From Alphaproteobacteria bacterium (lineage in GTDB: Bacteria; Pseudomonadota; Alphaproteobacteria; CAAGCB01; CAG-977), in contig CAAGEK010000018.1 of assembly GCA_900768845.1 (NCBI GenBank), positions 1-45,553 of the forward strand: a stretch of 45,553 bases of DNA, in the 5' to 3' direction. Shown here piece after piece: positions 31,185 through 39,958 of this stretch. The notes under the pieces are model-generated. The model was given only the letters and a program-made list of their open reading frames with translations. It did no database searches and was not told the DNA's origin. The first letter of the stretch is position 1; every line of letters begins with the position of its first letter. The translations under genes and the position numbers were made by a program.

Positions 31185-31832
31185 ATGTTTTATGATATAC
31201 AGATCAAAAATGATCAACTCATGAGCAGTATTTGTGATAATGCGCCCTTGAATGAAATAAAAAAGCACGTCCATTCCGGCGCGGACGGATCAGATCCGGA
31301 TGCTCTTTGTTTTTTAATCAGAACAGTCCCTTGCTCTAATCGTTTGGAAAAAGTCGTTTATTTGGTTGAACATTGCGGTGCCGATGTCAATGAAACGGAT
31401 AGGTTTGGCAAAACGCCGCTGATGTATGCTTTTTCAGTCGGGATCGCGAATTATCTTCTTAGTCGCGGGGCGGACACGCTGGCGGAAGATTACAGGGGAA
31501 AAACAGTACTGATGTATTTGTTGGAGCATCTGCACGCTAAAGAAAAGGGAAGGGCTGATGTTTTTGACACGATTTTATCAAAGGGAAGCAATCCTTTTCA
31601 TACGGACATTGACGGCAACAGCGCATTAAGCATTTTGCGCAAAAACAAACGGTATTTTTCAGGCGGATTTGTCTGCGCTTTTGAAAAATACCTGTTTGAA
31701 ATGAAGCGGATCGAAGAAAGATACAAACAAATATTTAATGTACCAATGACCATTAAATCGAAAAGAGGTTATTTTTCGGAGCTATATTCTTATGTATCGT
31801 GTTTTTATTCAACTTTGCCAACACTGCAATAG
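31185..31832 (+). CDS. ankyrin-repeat protein
   Basis: 215 residues, no signal peptide. Around four ankyrin repeats (HCGADVNETDRFGKTPLMYA; RGADTLAEDYRGKTVLMYLL; GSNPFHTDIDGNSALSILRK) are followed by a basic, aromatic tail. CGGAGGAG lies directly before the ATG. It is transcribed with the DUF2779 gene. Confidence 0.75.
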   Translation: MFYDIQIKNDQLMSSICDNAPLNEIKKHVHSGADGSDPDALCFLIRTVPCSNRLEKVVYLVEHCGADVNETDRFGKTPLMYAFSVGIANYLLSRGADTLAEDYRGKTVLMYLLEHLHAKEKGRADVFDTILSKGSNPFHTDIDGNSALSILRKNKRYFSGGFVCAFEKYLFEMKRIEERYKQIFNVPMTIKSKRGYFSELYSYVSCFYSTLPTLQ

Positions 31833-31892
31833 CCGGAGGCTGACAATACGAAACGAAGGTGTCTTTTAATTTTTCGTCCCTCAATCCGTGCA

Positions 31893-31983
31893 TGGCATTT
31901 TATCAGATGAAGGAACGCAAGGGATGTTCAAAAACATCGACATCTATTGCGGTTAGGGCATTTATACGATGGTGTTGTTAAAG
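31893..31983 (+). pseudogene. DUF2779 3'-end fragment
   Basis: Reads HGILSDEGTQGMFKNIDIYC, then G, a stop, and GIYTMVLLK. The intact neighbour has NGDLSEAETKEMFKNLDIYC, then GQDTYAMVLLM (31051-31147). This is a partial duplication of the gene tail with an in-frame TAG. Confidence 0.8.
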
Positions 31984-32011
31984 ATTTTTTTATTTCCAAA
32001 ATCGGAAAAAT

Positions 32012-32341
32012 CTCCCAAACATATAAAATAATTTTGTATATGAAAACCACTCGATTGTCGATGGTTGTTTTCTACTCACGCGGTAAAGCGTGTACGAGAA
32101 AAAGTTTAATAATTACAGTTATGTCAAGTGCGGAAATGCGATATCACAGGGAAAAAAATTACCCACCCACCTTTTTTTACCGCAATCAAGATTTGAAAAC
32201 GTATCTGACAAAGTATCAATGGACTTACAGAAATGGATATTTTCTACCCCGTCTGCCGGATAACTTACGGGAAATTTTTTATGAACTCAAAGGTATGTTC
32301 AATGTCACGATAGTTTCTATTGATGAAAAATCCCTATTGTA
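32012..32341 (+). repeat. direct repeat R1 flanking the island (broken small gene)
   Basis: About 320 bases align with 44443-44772 at high identity, starting at ATAATTTTGTATATG. The coding part gives RNQDLKTYLTKYQ, then FLPRLPDNLREIFYELK, and FNV-I-SIDE in both. This copy has a one-base shift in the N-terminal part and ends early at SLL. An open frame from ATG 32121 to 32342 remains. Confidence 0.8.
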
Positions 32342-32546
32342 ATAATACCCGTGCGCTTTGTTGAAACGGTTTTGGTATATGTCCGCAATCATCGGAACAC
32401 CGGCTTTGTTCTGTTCGGTGAGAATTTCGTTTGCAGGTACTCGACCAATAACAGTTCAATCAAGTGTTTGTCATACGGATAAACGCAACCGTAACCGGAT
32501 TGACGCAGTTTGTTTTTTTGTTCCCTTCAGACTGGGGAGCAAAAGT

Positions 32547-32789
32547 TCATCGGGAATTTGAAAGGGTGTTGTCGTTATTTTCCTTAACGCGCAATCGTTT
32601 CATTAACTCTGGCATTAGCACAAAATACCGTTGTTCAGCCGGTCCTTTGTCTTTGGTATGAAGAGAAATCCAGATTCGTTTTCTCCCTTCCTGCACGGCT
32701 TCCGCCTGTGAGGGGTTATGAACGGCATAGAAAGAAGTGCCTCTGTTATACAGTGTTATCGGGCGTTCCCCTTGTGGGGAAAAAGCCCT
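32547..32789 (-). other. unassigned open frame, possible gene relic
   Basis: The minus strand is open for 81 codons (TSFYAVHNPSQAEAVQEGRK; RIWISLHTKDKGPAEQRYFV; LMPELMKRLRVKENN) without a plausible start codon at its upstream end. The composition looks like a real protein, so it may be the middle of a lost gene. I do not recognise the family. Confidence 0.3.
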
Positions 32790-32796
32790 TTAAAGA

Positions 32797-32885
32797 GGGG
32801 GGGGGGCTAATATGTTAGACTTTCCTCTTTTTGTTTAAAATCAACAGGATACATCTGAAAAACTCCTCGCCACTCTGGTTTTATA
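32797..32885 (+). repeat. dispersed repeat with poly-G start, copy 2
   Basis: Begins with a G10 run and aligns with 13454-13545 over about 90 bases (TTTCCTCTTTTTGTT, GATACATCT, CTC-CGCCACTC-GGTTTTAT). Confidence 0.7.
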
Positions 32886-32968
32886 GCCATTGGCAGCTCT
32901 TTATATTTTATCAATATGCGCATTCTTGTAAGACGTGCTCATTTTATTCTCTCTTTGATCTCTTGATA

Positions 32969-33001
32969 ATCTGATATTTATCTGATATTTATCTGATATA
33001 T
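32969..33001 (+). promoter_or_regulatory. three tandem 11-bp operator-like repeats
   Basis: ATCTGATATTT at 32969-32979 and 32980-32990, and ATCTGATATAT at 32991-33001, directly in front of the AlbA-type gene. One full helical turn per repeat puts each on the same DNA face, which suits cooperative binding by a regulator, perhaps the product of the gene itself. Confidence 0.6.
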
Positions 33002-33019
33002 TAGATGCGGGAGAAAACT

Positions 33020-34309
33020 ATGAAAGAAGATATAAAAACCGAATTTAAACGTGAATACACGGACGAAATCAAAAAGACGATTGTCGCTTTTGCCAATACC
33101 GAAGGCGGTACTTTATATATCGGCATCAATGATGACGGCTCCGTTTCCGGAATAACCGATACGGACAAAACGGCTTTGCAGATCACCAGTTCTCTGCACG
33201 ACACCATTCGTCCCGACGTCATTCCCTTAACAAAGGTTTCCACAGAAAACCGCGATGGAAAAAACATTATTGTCGTTCAGGTTCAAAGAGGATCGGCAAG
33301 ACCTTATTATTTAGCCGCGAAAGGTCTTCGTCCCGAAGGAGTCTATATTCGACACGGATCTTCCAGCATACCTGCATCAGAAGCCTTTATCGTTGAAACG
33401 ATCAGGGAAAACGCTCAGTCCTTTGAGACGGAACGTTCTTTAAACCAAGACCTCAACTTTGAACAGGCGACCGAATACTTCAAACGAAAAAATGTGGAAT
33501 TCGGGGGTTCTCAGAAGAAATCCCTCGGATTGATTGATGAAAACGGAACATACACGGTTTTGGCTTTGTTGCTGTCCGACCAAAATCCTTATTCGATCAA
33601 ACTAGCTGTTTTTGACGGAGAAAGTAAAAATGACTTCCGAGACAGAAGAGAAATAAACTGCTCCGTCTTGAAACAAGTTGAAGAGGCGTATGAGTTTATT
33701 GATAAATTCAACAGGGTACGCTCGGAATTTTCAGGATTGGAAAGAACGGACAGATTCGATTATCCGAAAGAAGCTCTCAGAGAAGCCTTGTTAAATTGTG
33801 TCGTTCATCGGGATTATGCTTTCAGCGGTCCTATTTTAATCAGCATTTTTGACGACAGAATCGAATTTGTTTCTATCGGAGGATTGGTAAAAGGGCTAAA
33901 AAAAGAAGATATATTCCTCGGAATTTCTCAACCGCGGAATCCCAAATTAGCAAACGTTTTTTATCGGTTGCGATTGATAGAGGCGTATGGAACGGGGATT
34001 CTGAAAATCAAAGAAGCCTATTCAAAGACCGTTCAAAAACCTGTCTTTGAAATAACGGACAACGCTTTTAAGATCGTTCTGCCGAATATAAATGCACGCG
34101 TGAAGAATGATATGGATCAGACTTTAAGTTCAACGGACATGACCATTCTTAATTGTTTTGAAACCGGAAAATTCCATACCAGAAAAGGAATACAGGATAA
34201 AACCCGATTTTCTCAATCCACCGTCATCAAAACGTTAAAGAAACTGGAACAGAACGGTTTAATCATAAGAAAAGGAAATGCTCGAACAGTAGCTTATTCC
34301 AAGGTCTAG
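33020..34309 (+). CDS. AlbA_2/Schlafen-type regulator with ATP-binding fold
   Basis: About 429 residues. Residues 1-110 (EFKREYTDEIKKTIVAFANT, then EGGTLYIGINDDGSVSGI) are an AlbA_2 (Schlafen-like) domain. RFDYPKEALREALLNCVVHR and LRLIEAYGTGILKIKEAY form the HATPase_c_4-type region, and the last 60 residues (TDMTILNCFETGKF...STVIKTLKKLEQNGLIIRKG) are a winged helix. GGGAG seven bases upstream favours the ATG at 33020 over that at 33005. Such proteins are annotated as transcriptional regulators and often accompany restriction systems. Its three upstream repeats suggest autoregulation (inference). Confidence 0.8.
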   Translation: MKEDIKTEFKREYTDEIKKTIVAFANTEGGTLYIGINDDGSVSGITDTDKTALQITSSLHDTIRPDVIPLTKVSTENRDGKNIIVVQVQRGSARPYYLAAKGLRPEGVYIRHGSSSIPASEAFIVETIRENAQSFETERSLNQDLNFEQATEYFKRKNVEFGGSQKKSLGLIDENGTYTVLALLLSDQNPYSIKLAVFDGESKNDFRDRREINCSVLKQVEEAYEFIDKFNRVRSEFSGLERTDRFDYPKEALREALLNCVVHRDYAFSGPILISIFDDRIEFVSIGGLVKGLKKEDIFLGISQPRNPKLANVFYRLRLIEAYGTGILKIKEAYSKTVQKPVFEITDNAFKIVLPNINARVKNDMDQTLSSTDMTILNCFETGKFHTRKGIQDKTRFSQSTVIKTLKKLEQNGLIIRKGNARTVAYSKV

Positions 34310-34371
34310 CCTGATTTTGACAAGGAAGCGTTCATTTGGATTTACCGGTTTAAAAACACATTACAGACGAG

Positions 34372-34400
34372 TTGCCTCTTTTCCTTTTTCCCTCTATACT
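34372..34400 (+). promoter_or_regulatory. promoter of the restriction-modification operon
   Basis: TTGCCT (34372-34377), 17 bases, TATACT (34395-34400), 34 bases before the res start. It lets the operon be transcribed apart from the regulator. Confidence 0.55.
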
Positions 34401-34433
34401 TCCTCGCATAAAAGGAAGACCAAAGGTTTGGAT

Positions 34434-37148
34434 ATGAATGACACGCAACGAATGATAGAACAGGCTCTTTCCTTACGGGCGCCACAAAAAGAGAGTCTGG
34501 ATTTATTGGCTCAAATTACGGAAAGACTCGTTTTAAGCAAGGAAGAATCTCTTGAAGAAGCATTGTCTTCGGTTCAGGAAATTTGCCCGTCTGTCAAGAA
34601 TTTTGAGCGTGATTTTCCTTGTCTTTGTTTTTCGATTGCCACAGGTGTCGGAAAAACCCGCTTGATGGGAGCGATGATTGCGTATTTGCACGCGGTCACA
34701 GGCATTAAGAACTTTATGGTTTTGGCTCCTAATTTAACGATTTACAACAAACTGAAAATCGATTTTACCCCCAACACACCGAAGTATGTTTTTCCGGGGT
34801 TAAGAGCGTATGTCGGCACACCGCAAATCATTACCGGAGACGATTACAACCAAGTCGGAGCATTGTTTGACGATCCGAATGACGACCGTCTGCGGATAAA
34901 TATTTTCAACATTTCCAAGATTGATGCAGACAAGGATTCCAAAGGCACGCCGCGGGTACGCCGTATGTCTGAGTACCTGGGGCAATCTTATTTTGATTAT
35001 CTGTCCAGTTTAGACGATTTGGTTTTGATTATGGACGAAGCACATCGTTATCGGGCGAAAGCGGGAATGTCTGCTATCAATGAATTGAAACCCGTTTTAG
35101 GGATTGAACTGACGGCAACGGCTAAGTCCACGGGAACAAAAGCCCAAACATTCAACAACATCGTTTATGAATATAACTTAGCGCACGCTATTCATGACGG
35201 CTTCGTAAAAAAGCCTGCGGTTGTCGGACGTTCCGATTTTGACAGGAAACTTTACGGCAACGATCAATCCGAAGAACTGGAAAATCTGAAACTCAAAGAC
35301 GGTATCAGAGTTCACGAAAGTTTAAAAACGGATTTGCAGGTTTACGCCGACAACAAAAAAACAAAGTTGGTCAAACCGTTTATGATGATTGTTGCTGAAA
35401 ATATTGCGCACGCCGAAAAAATCGAAGCAAGAATCAAAAGCGACGATTTCGAGGAAGGACGTTATAAAGATAAGGTCATTGTTGTTAATTCCAAACAGGG
35501 CGGAGAACTCAAAGACGAGGTTTTACAACGTTTGTTGGCGATTGAAGACGCGAACGAACCGACAGAAATTGTCATTCACGTCAATATGCTGGGTGAAGGT
35601 TGGGATGTGAACAACCTTTATACGATTCTGCCGTTGCGAGCCGCCAATTCAAAGATTCTAGTTGAACAATCCATCGGACGCGGTCTGCGTCTTCCGTTCG
35701 GTTCTTTGACGGGAGTTGACACGATTGACCGTCTGCATATTGTCGCACATGAAAAGTTCAACGAGATCATCGATGCGGCAAATAAAGGAGAGCTTGAGTT
35801 CCAGAAAGAATATCTTGATGACGAGAACGATTTTTGGGGCAAGGTTGCCAAAACAAATCACAGCAAACTTGACGAGGCAGTTGCAAGCGGGAACGTTATC
35901 GCGACCAGACCGACCGGCATGCAGACGGAATTGCCCGTTTTTACAAACGAAGTCAAACAGAAAATCGGTGAAAAAGTGCGTGAAGCGATTGACGACATCA
36001 GTCGCTATGTTTTAACGCCGCAAGAACTGACCAACGAAGAAAATCAGGAAAAAATTGTTGAACTGACGCGCAGTAAAATCAAAGACCTTCAACAAGACCA
36101 ATCGTATATTTTAATCCGGTCGGCTTTGGACGTTCCCGAAACCGTGAAAAGATACACGGCAAAACTTATTCAATTAAGCATTGATATTCCCCGCATAAAA
36201 ATCACTTTTGATCAGGACGGGGACTTTACTTTTGACGATTTTGACATTGACGTATCGGATTTTGACGGTTACCGTCCCGTTCCGCAAAAGCTTTTGGTCA
36301 GCGAATTGCTCGACAAGAAAAAACGGGCGGAAATGAATGCGGACTTTATCGACCGCTATCCGGATATAACACATTACCTGTTAGTTCCGTTAATAGAAAA
36401 ACAGGAAATCGCCTATTACAAAATGGCGGATCAGCTTTTCAAATGGATCGGACAAGTTATCGCGCATATCACCTCTTATTCGGGAAACGAGTTGAACACG
36501 CGCAAGATTTTATATTTTTACAGTGAAGAGATCGCCGATAAAATGTATCGGCAGATTAAAGCGCACAAACACGATGCGCCCCTTGTAATGAATGTGAAAG
36601 TCGCGGGGTGTTTTGCTTCCATGACTTCCGCCTCTTATAAATACAAAGCCCTTCCCGATCAGGAAGCGGTTGATTTCAGAATACACTTGCACGACAAGCA
36701 TAAAATAAAGGAAATGGTCTTCACGGGTTTTGACAAGTGTTTGTTTGAAAAGCAAAAATTTGACTCCGTGACGGAAAAAGATTTTGCGCAGCTATTGGAA
36801 CGCACATCGCAGGTTTTGAAGTGGTTTAAAATCAACGATGATCGGGCGAAAGAGTATTTCGACATCAAATATTTCAACACGCGTGCAAATGAAAAAAGGT
36901 ATTATCTGCCGGACTTTATCGCTGAAACGACAGGCGGGAAATATATGATTGAAACGAAAGCCGAAAAGGACATGGACGCGAAAGACGTTCTTGCCAAAAA
37001 AGACGCGGCGGTGAAATGGTGCGAGATTGCGACCGGTTTTGAACGGGAACACGGTGGCAAATCGTGGCACTATCTTTTGATACCGGACACGACAATTGTT
37101 TCCGACCGCAGTTTTGAAAAACTGGTCATGGATTTCGAGGAAAAATAA
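34434..37148 (+). CDS. res: type III restriction enzyme, Res subunit
   Basis: About 904 residues. Superfamily-2 helicase motifs: Walker A ATGVGKT (about 69-75), DEAH (about 201-204), ELTATA, then NMLGEGWDVNNL and SIGRGLRLPFG (motif VI). At the C-terminus PDFIAE (Asp827) and IETKA (Glu840, Lys842) form a PD-(D/E)XK nuclease, the usual type III order. With Mod it cuts DNA between unmethylated head-to-head sites, using ATP. The frame is open from 34317, but the ATG at 34434, just behind the promoter, is the likely start. The next gene in a standard system would be mod, but a dinD-like gene intervenes. Confidence 0.88.
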   Translation: MNDTQRMIEQALSLRAPQKESLDLLAQITERLVLSKEESLEEALSSVQEICPSVKNFERDFPCLCFSIATGVGKTRLMGAMIAYLHAVTGIKNFMVLAPNLTIYNKLKIDFTPNTPKYVFPGLRAYVGTPQIITGDDYNQVGALFDDPNDDRLRINIFNISKIDADKDSKGTPRVRRMSEYLGQSYFDYLSSLDDLVLIMDEAHRYRAKAGMSAINELKPVLGIELTATAKSTGTKAQTFNNIVYEYNLAHAIHDGFVKKPAVVGRSDFDRKLYGNDQSEELENLKLKDGIRVHESLKTDLQVYADNKKTKLVKPFMMIVAENIAHAEKIEARIKSDDFEEGRYKDKVIVVNSKQGGELKDEVLQRLLAIEDANEPTEIVIHVNMLGEGWDVNNLYTILPLRAANSKILVEQSIGRGLRLPFGSLTGVDTIDRLHIVAHEKFNEIIDAANKGELEFQKEYLDDENDFWGKVAKTNHSKLDEAVASGNVIATRPTGMQTELPVFTNEVKQKIGEKVREAIDDISRYVLTPQELTNEENQEKIVELTRSKIKDLQQDQSYILIRSALDVPETVKRYTAKLIQLSIDIPRIKITFDQDGDFTFDDFDIDVSDFDGYRPVPQKLLVSELLDKKKRAEMNADFIDRYPDITHYLLVPLIEKQEIAYYKMADQLFKWIGQVIAHITSYSGNELNTRKILYFYSEEIADKMYRQIKAHKHDAPLVMNVKVAGCFASMTSASYKYKALPDQEAVDFRIHLHDKHKIKEMVFTGFDKCLFEKQKFDSVTEKDFAQLLERTSQVLKWFKINDDRAKEYFDIKYFNTRANEKRYYLPDFIAETTGGKYMIETKAEKDMDAKDVLAKKDAAVKWCEIATGFEREHGGKSWHYLLIPDTTIVSDRSFEKLVMDFEEK

Positions 37149-37171
37149 TGGCGAAGAAAACTTTTGAGGAA

Positions 37172-37249
37172 AACTATTCGGTTTTTCCGAATAGTTCAAA
37201 ACAAAGGAAAACAACGAGTCTAACGTTTTGCTGACGTCAGCAAAACGTT
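37172..37249. other. hairpin and 28-bp perfect palindrome before dinD
   Basis: AACTATTCGG TTTTT CCGAATAGTT (37172-37196) is a ten-pair hairpin. AACGTTTTGCTGAC / GTCAGCAAAACGTT (37222-37249) is a perfect 28-base palindrome with no loop. Both are in the 128-bp gap between res and the dinD-like gene. A 28-codon ORF starting at 37148 covers part of the gap but is probably not coding. Confidence 0.7.
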
Positions 37250-37276
37250 CCGATCAAAAATTGAAAGGGCATATCC

Positions 37277-38146
37277 GTGGATAAAAGATTGATTGTAAAA
37301 CTTTCTAAAGGATTTGAAAAAGCAGCTTTCGATATTGATGGCATTGAATGCTGGTCGGCAAGACAATTGCAGACCTTGTTGGATTATACACAATGGCGCA
37401 ATTTTGAAAGCGTTATCAACAAAGCAAAAGAAGCCTGTAAAAATGCGGGACAAAATATCAATGACCATTTTGCTGACATTAGTAAAACAGTTCAAATGCC
37501 TAATGATACTTCAAAAGAGATTGATGATATTCTCTTGACCCGTTATGCTTGCTATTTAATTGCTCAAAACGGCGACCCCCGCAAAGAAGTCATCGCTTTT
37601 GCTCAAACGTATTTTGCCGTTCAAACGCGCAAGCAAGAAATTTTGGAAGAACGACTTGCTTTGGCGGAACGACTTGACGCGCGGGAAAAATTAACGACAG
37701 CCGAAACCGAATTATCTCAGTTGATTTATGAACACGGCGGAAATGATAGAAGTTTTGCTAATATCCGAAGCAAAGGGGATGAAGCTTTGTTTGGCGGATA
37801 TACGACCAGAATGTTAAAAAACAAAATGGGCATCCCGGAATATCGTCCATTAGCTGATTTTCTGCCAACCATCACTATTCGTGCGAAAGATCTGGCGACG
37901 GAAATGACAAATTTCAATATCAAAAAAGACGATTTGCAGGGAGAATGGCAAATAACAGATGAACATGTTCGCAACAACAAAGATGTTCGAGCTTTATTAG
38001 GCAGTAGAGGAATTGTTCCAGAAGAATTGCCTCCGGCGGAAGATATTAAAAAACTGGAACGGAGAGTTAATAAAAACGCGAAGCAGCTTCCCCAAACAGG
38101 AAAAACTTTTTCTCAAATTAACAAACGAGAAAACGGAGACAAATAA
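37277..38146 (+). CDS. dinD: DinD-like protein (Bro-N type)
   Basis: 289 residues. CWSARQLQTLLDYTQWRNFE, YACYLIAQNGDPRKEVIAFA, RLDAREKLTTAETELSQLIY and LFGGYTTRMLKNKMGIP are the DinD (DNA-damage-inducible protein D) signature, with a Bro-N-like N-terminal part. E. coli DinD inhibits RecA activities. GTG at 37277 is the start, with GAAAGGG seven bases upstream. It sits between res and mod, flanked by hairpins on both sides, so it seems inserted into the operon. It might sense or answer DNA damage from restriction (inference). Confidence 0.85.
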   Translation: MDKRLIVKLSKGFEKAAFDIDGIECWSARQLQTLLDYTQWRNFESVINKAKEACKNAGQNINDHFADISKTVQMPNDTSKEIDDILLTRYACYLIAQNGDPRKEVIAFAQTYFAVQTRKQEILEERLALAERLDAREKLTTAETELSQLIYEHGGNDRSFANIRSKGDEALFGGYTTRMLKNKMGIPEYRPLADFLPTITIRAKDLATEMTNFNIKKDDLQGEWQITDEHVRNNKDVRALLGSRGIVPEELPPAEDIKKLERRVNKNAKQLPQTGKTFSQINKRENGDK

Positions 38147-38150
38147 AAAT

Positions 38151-38177
38151 CAGTTATTCAAATTTTTCGAATAACTG
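38151..38177. other. hairpin between dinD and mod
   Basis: CAGTTATTC (38151-38159) pairs with GAATAACTG (38169-38177) around a nine-base loop, four bases after the dinD stop. The stem shares its ATTCGAA-type core with the hairpin at 37172-37196 on the other side of dinD. Confidence 0.6.
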
Positions 38178-38234
38178 AAAGAACGGAAAATAAAATATAA
38201 TTATCAGCGGATTAAATTGAAAAGGCAGAACAAA

Positions 38235-39953
38235 ATGGCTGACAAGTTGCAAAAGTTGGAATTGACGTGGCCCGGAAAAGAGGATCGGTTTCACCCCGAA
38301 CCGCGTATTTTATTGGAAGATACGACAAAATCGTATTCCAAACCTGCCGTAAAGACGGATTTGTTGGGACAAGGTGTTGAACCGACTTTTGACAATATGC
38401 TGATTCACGGGGATAACCTGTTGGCGTTGAAAGCGTTGGAACAGGATTTTACGGGAAAGATCAAGTGCATTTACATTGATCCGCCGTATAACACGGGCAA
38501 CGCGTTTGAACATTACGATGACGGTTTGGAACATTCACTTTGGCTATCGTTGATGCGCGACAGATTGGAAATATTGAAAAGATTGCTTACCGAAGATGGT
38601 TTCTTTTGTTGTGAAATTGACGATTCAGAAGGACAATATCTGAAAGTTTTATTAGATGAAATATTTAGTAGAAATAACTATTTAACAACGATTTATGTTC
38701 AAGTGCGATATCCTGATAAAACACTGAAACAAGATATGGATTTTCATAAACAAATTGAGCAAATTCACATATACAGAAAAAATTATGGAGCAAAGCCAAA
38801 TTTGAATGTAGTGGAAAAATCGTTTGAAAAATATAATTTTTATATTCGAGAAACGGGCATTGGAGAAGAAATTACACTGGGTGGCAAAAAAGTTATTAAA
38901 TTTAGACCTTCAGATTATGAAATTTACCAAGATGAAGGTAGTGAGGAAGGGCGCAAAGAAATTTGGGCATCAGGAACTATTTTAGATGGTAACTCATCAG
39001 GACGATTTTTTAGAGATTATCTAACAGGCAGGTATCAAACAGATGGATATGGGATCCTTTACAAAGTATACGGTATTGGAGACGATAAATTTGACTTTAG
39101 ATATTTTACGGGGCCTAAAAAAGAAGGAGCCACAAAAGGCAAATATTATCAGGGCGTGCCTTTAGAACAATTAAATAATCCAGATTTTCAACAAACATCT
39201 CCAATTGAAAATTTCATAGATTTAGCCGGTGCATTTGGTAATTGTCGTTTAGAAGGAGGTGTCGATTTTAGAGGTGGTAAAAAACCAGAAATTTTATTAC
39301 AAAAAATATTAATGCATTTTTCTAATCCCGGCGATCTTGTTCTTGATTCATTTTTAGGTTCGGGGACGACGGCGGCAGTTGCACAGAAGATGGGACGGCG
39401 GTGGATCGGTGTTGAAATGGGCGAACACATCAACACGCATTGCATTCCCCGTTTGCAAAAAGTCATTAACGGAGAAGACAAGGGCGGTGTTACGCAATCC
39501 ACCGGTTGGCAAGGTGGCGGGGGATTTAAGTTTTATGAACTGGCATCTTCGCTGATCGTCAAAGACAAATACGGTCAACAAATCATTTCCGATAAATACA
39601 ATGCGGAAATGTTAGCGGAAGCGATGTGCAAGATTTTGGGTTATCACTATAAACCCGACTCCGAAAAATACTGGAAACAAGGCTATTCTTCCGAAAAGAG
39701 CTTTATCTACACGACCACGATGAGTATGCAGGAAGAGGCTTTAAGCAAACTGGCGGACGATGTCGGTGATGACAACCTCTTGATTTGTTGCAGCGCGTTT
39801 ATCGGCAACCCGAAAGCGTATCCGAATATCTCGGTCAAAAAAATCCCTGCCGCTATTTTGAAAAAATGCGAATGGGGTATGGAAGGCTATCCTTTAAATA
39901 TCTCCACCTACCACCCGACCGACGAAGATTTTGAATTTGATGAGGAAGAATAG
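38235..39953 (+). CDS. mod: type III DNA adenine methyltransferase, Mod subunit
   Basis: 572 residues. LIHGDNLLALKAL precedes motif IV DPPYNTG (Asp82-Tyr85), and motif I DSFLGSGTTAAVA is near residue 371. Motif IV before motif I makes it a beta-class N6-adenine methyltransferase like EcoP15I Mod. The central part (about residues 150-365), which should be the target recognition domain, is much more AT-rich than both ends, a sign of domain exchange. TTG at 38217 is a possible start, but AAGG before the ATG at 38235 is better. It modifies self DNA and gives Res its specificity. Confidence 0.9.
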   Translation: MADKLQKLELTWPGKEDRFHPEPRILLEDTTKSYSKPAVKTDLLGQGVEPTFDNMLIHGDNLLALKALEQDFTGKIKCIYIDPPYNTGNAFEHYDDGLEHSLWLSLMRDRLEILKRLLTEDGFFCCEIDDSEGQYLKVLLDEIFSRNNYLTTIYVQVRYPDKTLKQDMDFHKQIEQIHIYRKNYGAKPNLNVVEKSFEKYNFYIRETGIGEEITLGGKKVIKFRPSDYEIYQDEGSEEGRKEIWASGTILDGNSSGRFFRDYLTGRYQTDGYGILYKVYGIGDDKFDFRYFTGPKKEGATKGKYYQGVPLEQLNNPDFQQTSPIENFIDLAGAFGNCRLEGGVDFRGGKKPEILLQKILMHFSNPGDLVLDSFLGSGTTAAVAQKMGRRWIGVEMGEHINTHCIPRLQKVINGEDKGGVTQSTGWQGGGGFKFYELASSLIVKDKYGQQIISDKYNAEMLAEAMCKILGYHYKPDSEKYWKQGYSSEKSFIYTTTMSMQEEALSKLADDVGDDNLLICCSAFIGNPKAYPNISVKKIPAAILKKCEWGMEGYPLNISTYHPTDEDFEFDEEE

Positions 39954-39958
39954 TTTTA

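Larger units (their letters stand above)
31833..33004. other. gene debris at the left edge of the defence island
   Basis: No intact gene is convincing in this stretch of nearly 1.2 kb. It contains a fragment of the DUF2779 gene (31893-31983), a broken copy of the small gene found at 44558 (32012-32341), an unassigned minus-strand open frame (32547-32789), a G10 tract (32797-32806), a dispersed repeat (32797-32885), and then the control region of the AlbA-type gene. Confidence 0.7.

Noticed and set aside
37148..37234. 28-codon ORF overlapping the res stop
   Set aside because: It runs through a hairpin and the palindrome and lacks a ribosome-binding site of its own; regulatory DNA is the simpler reading.
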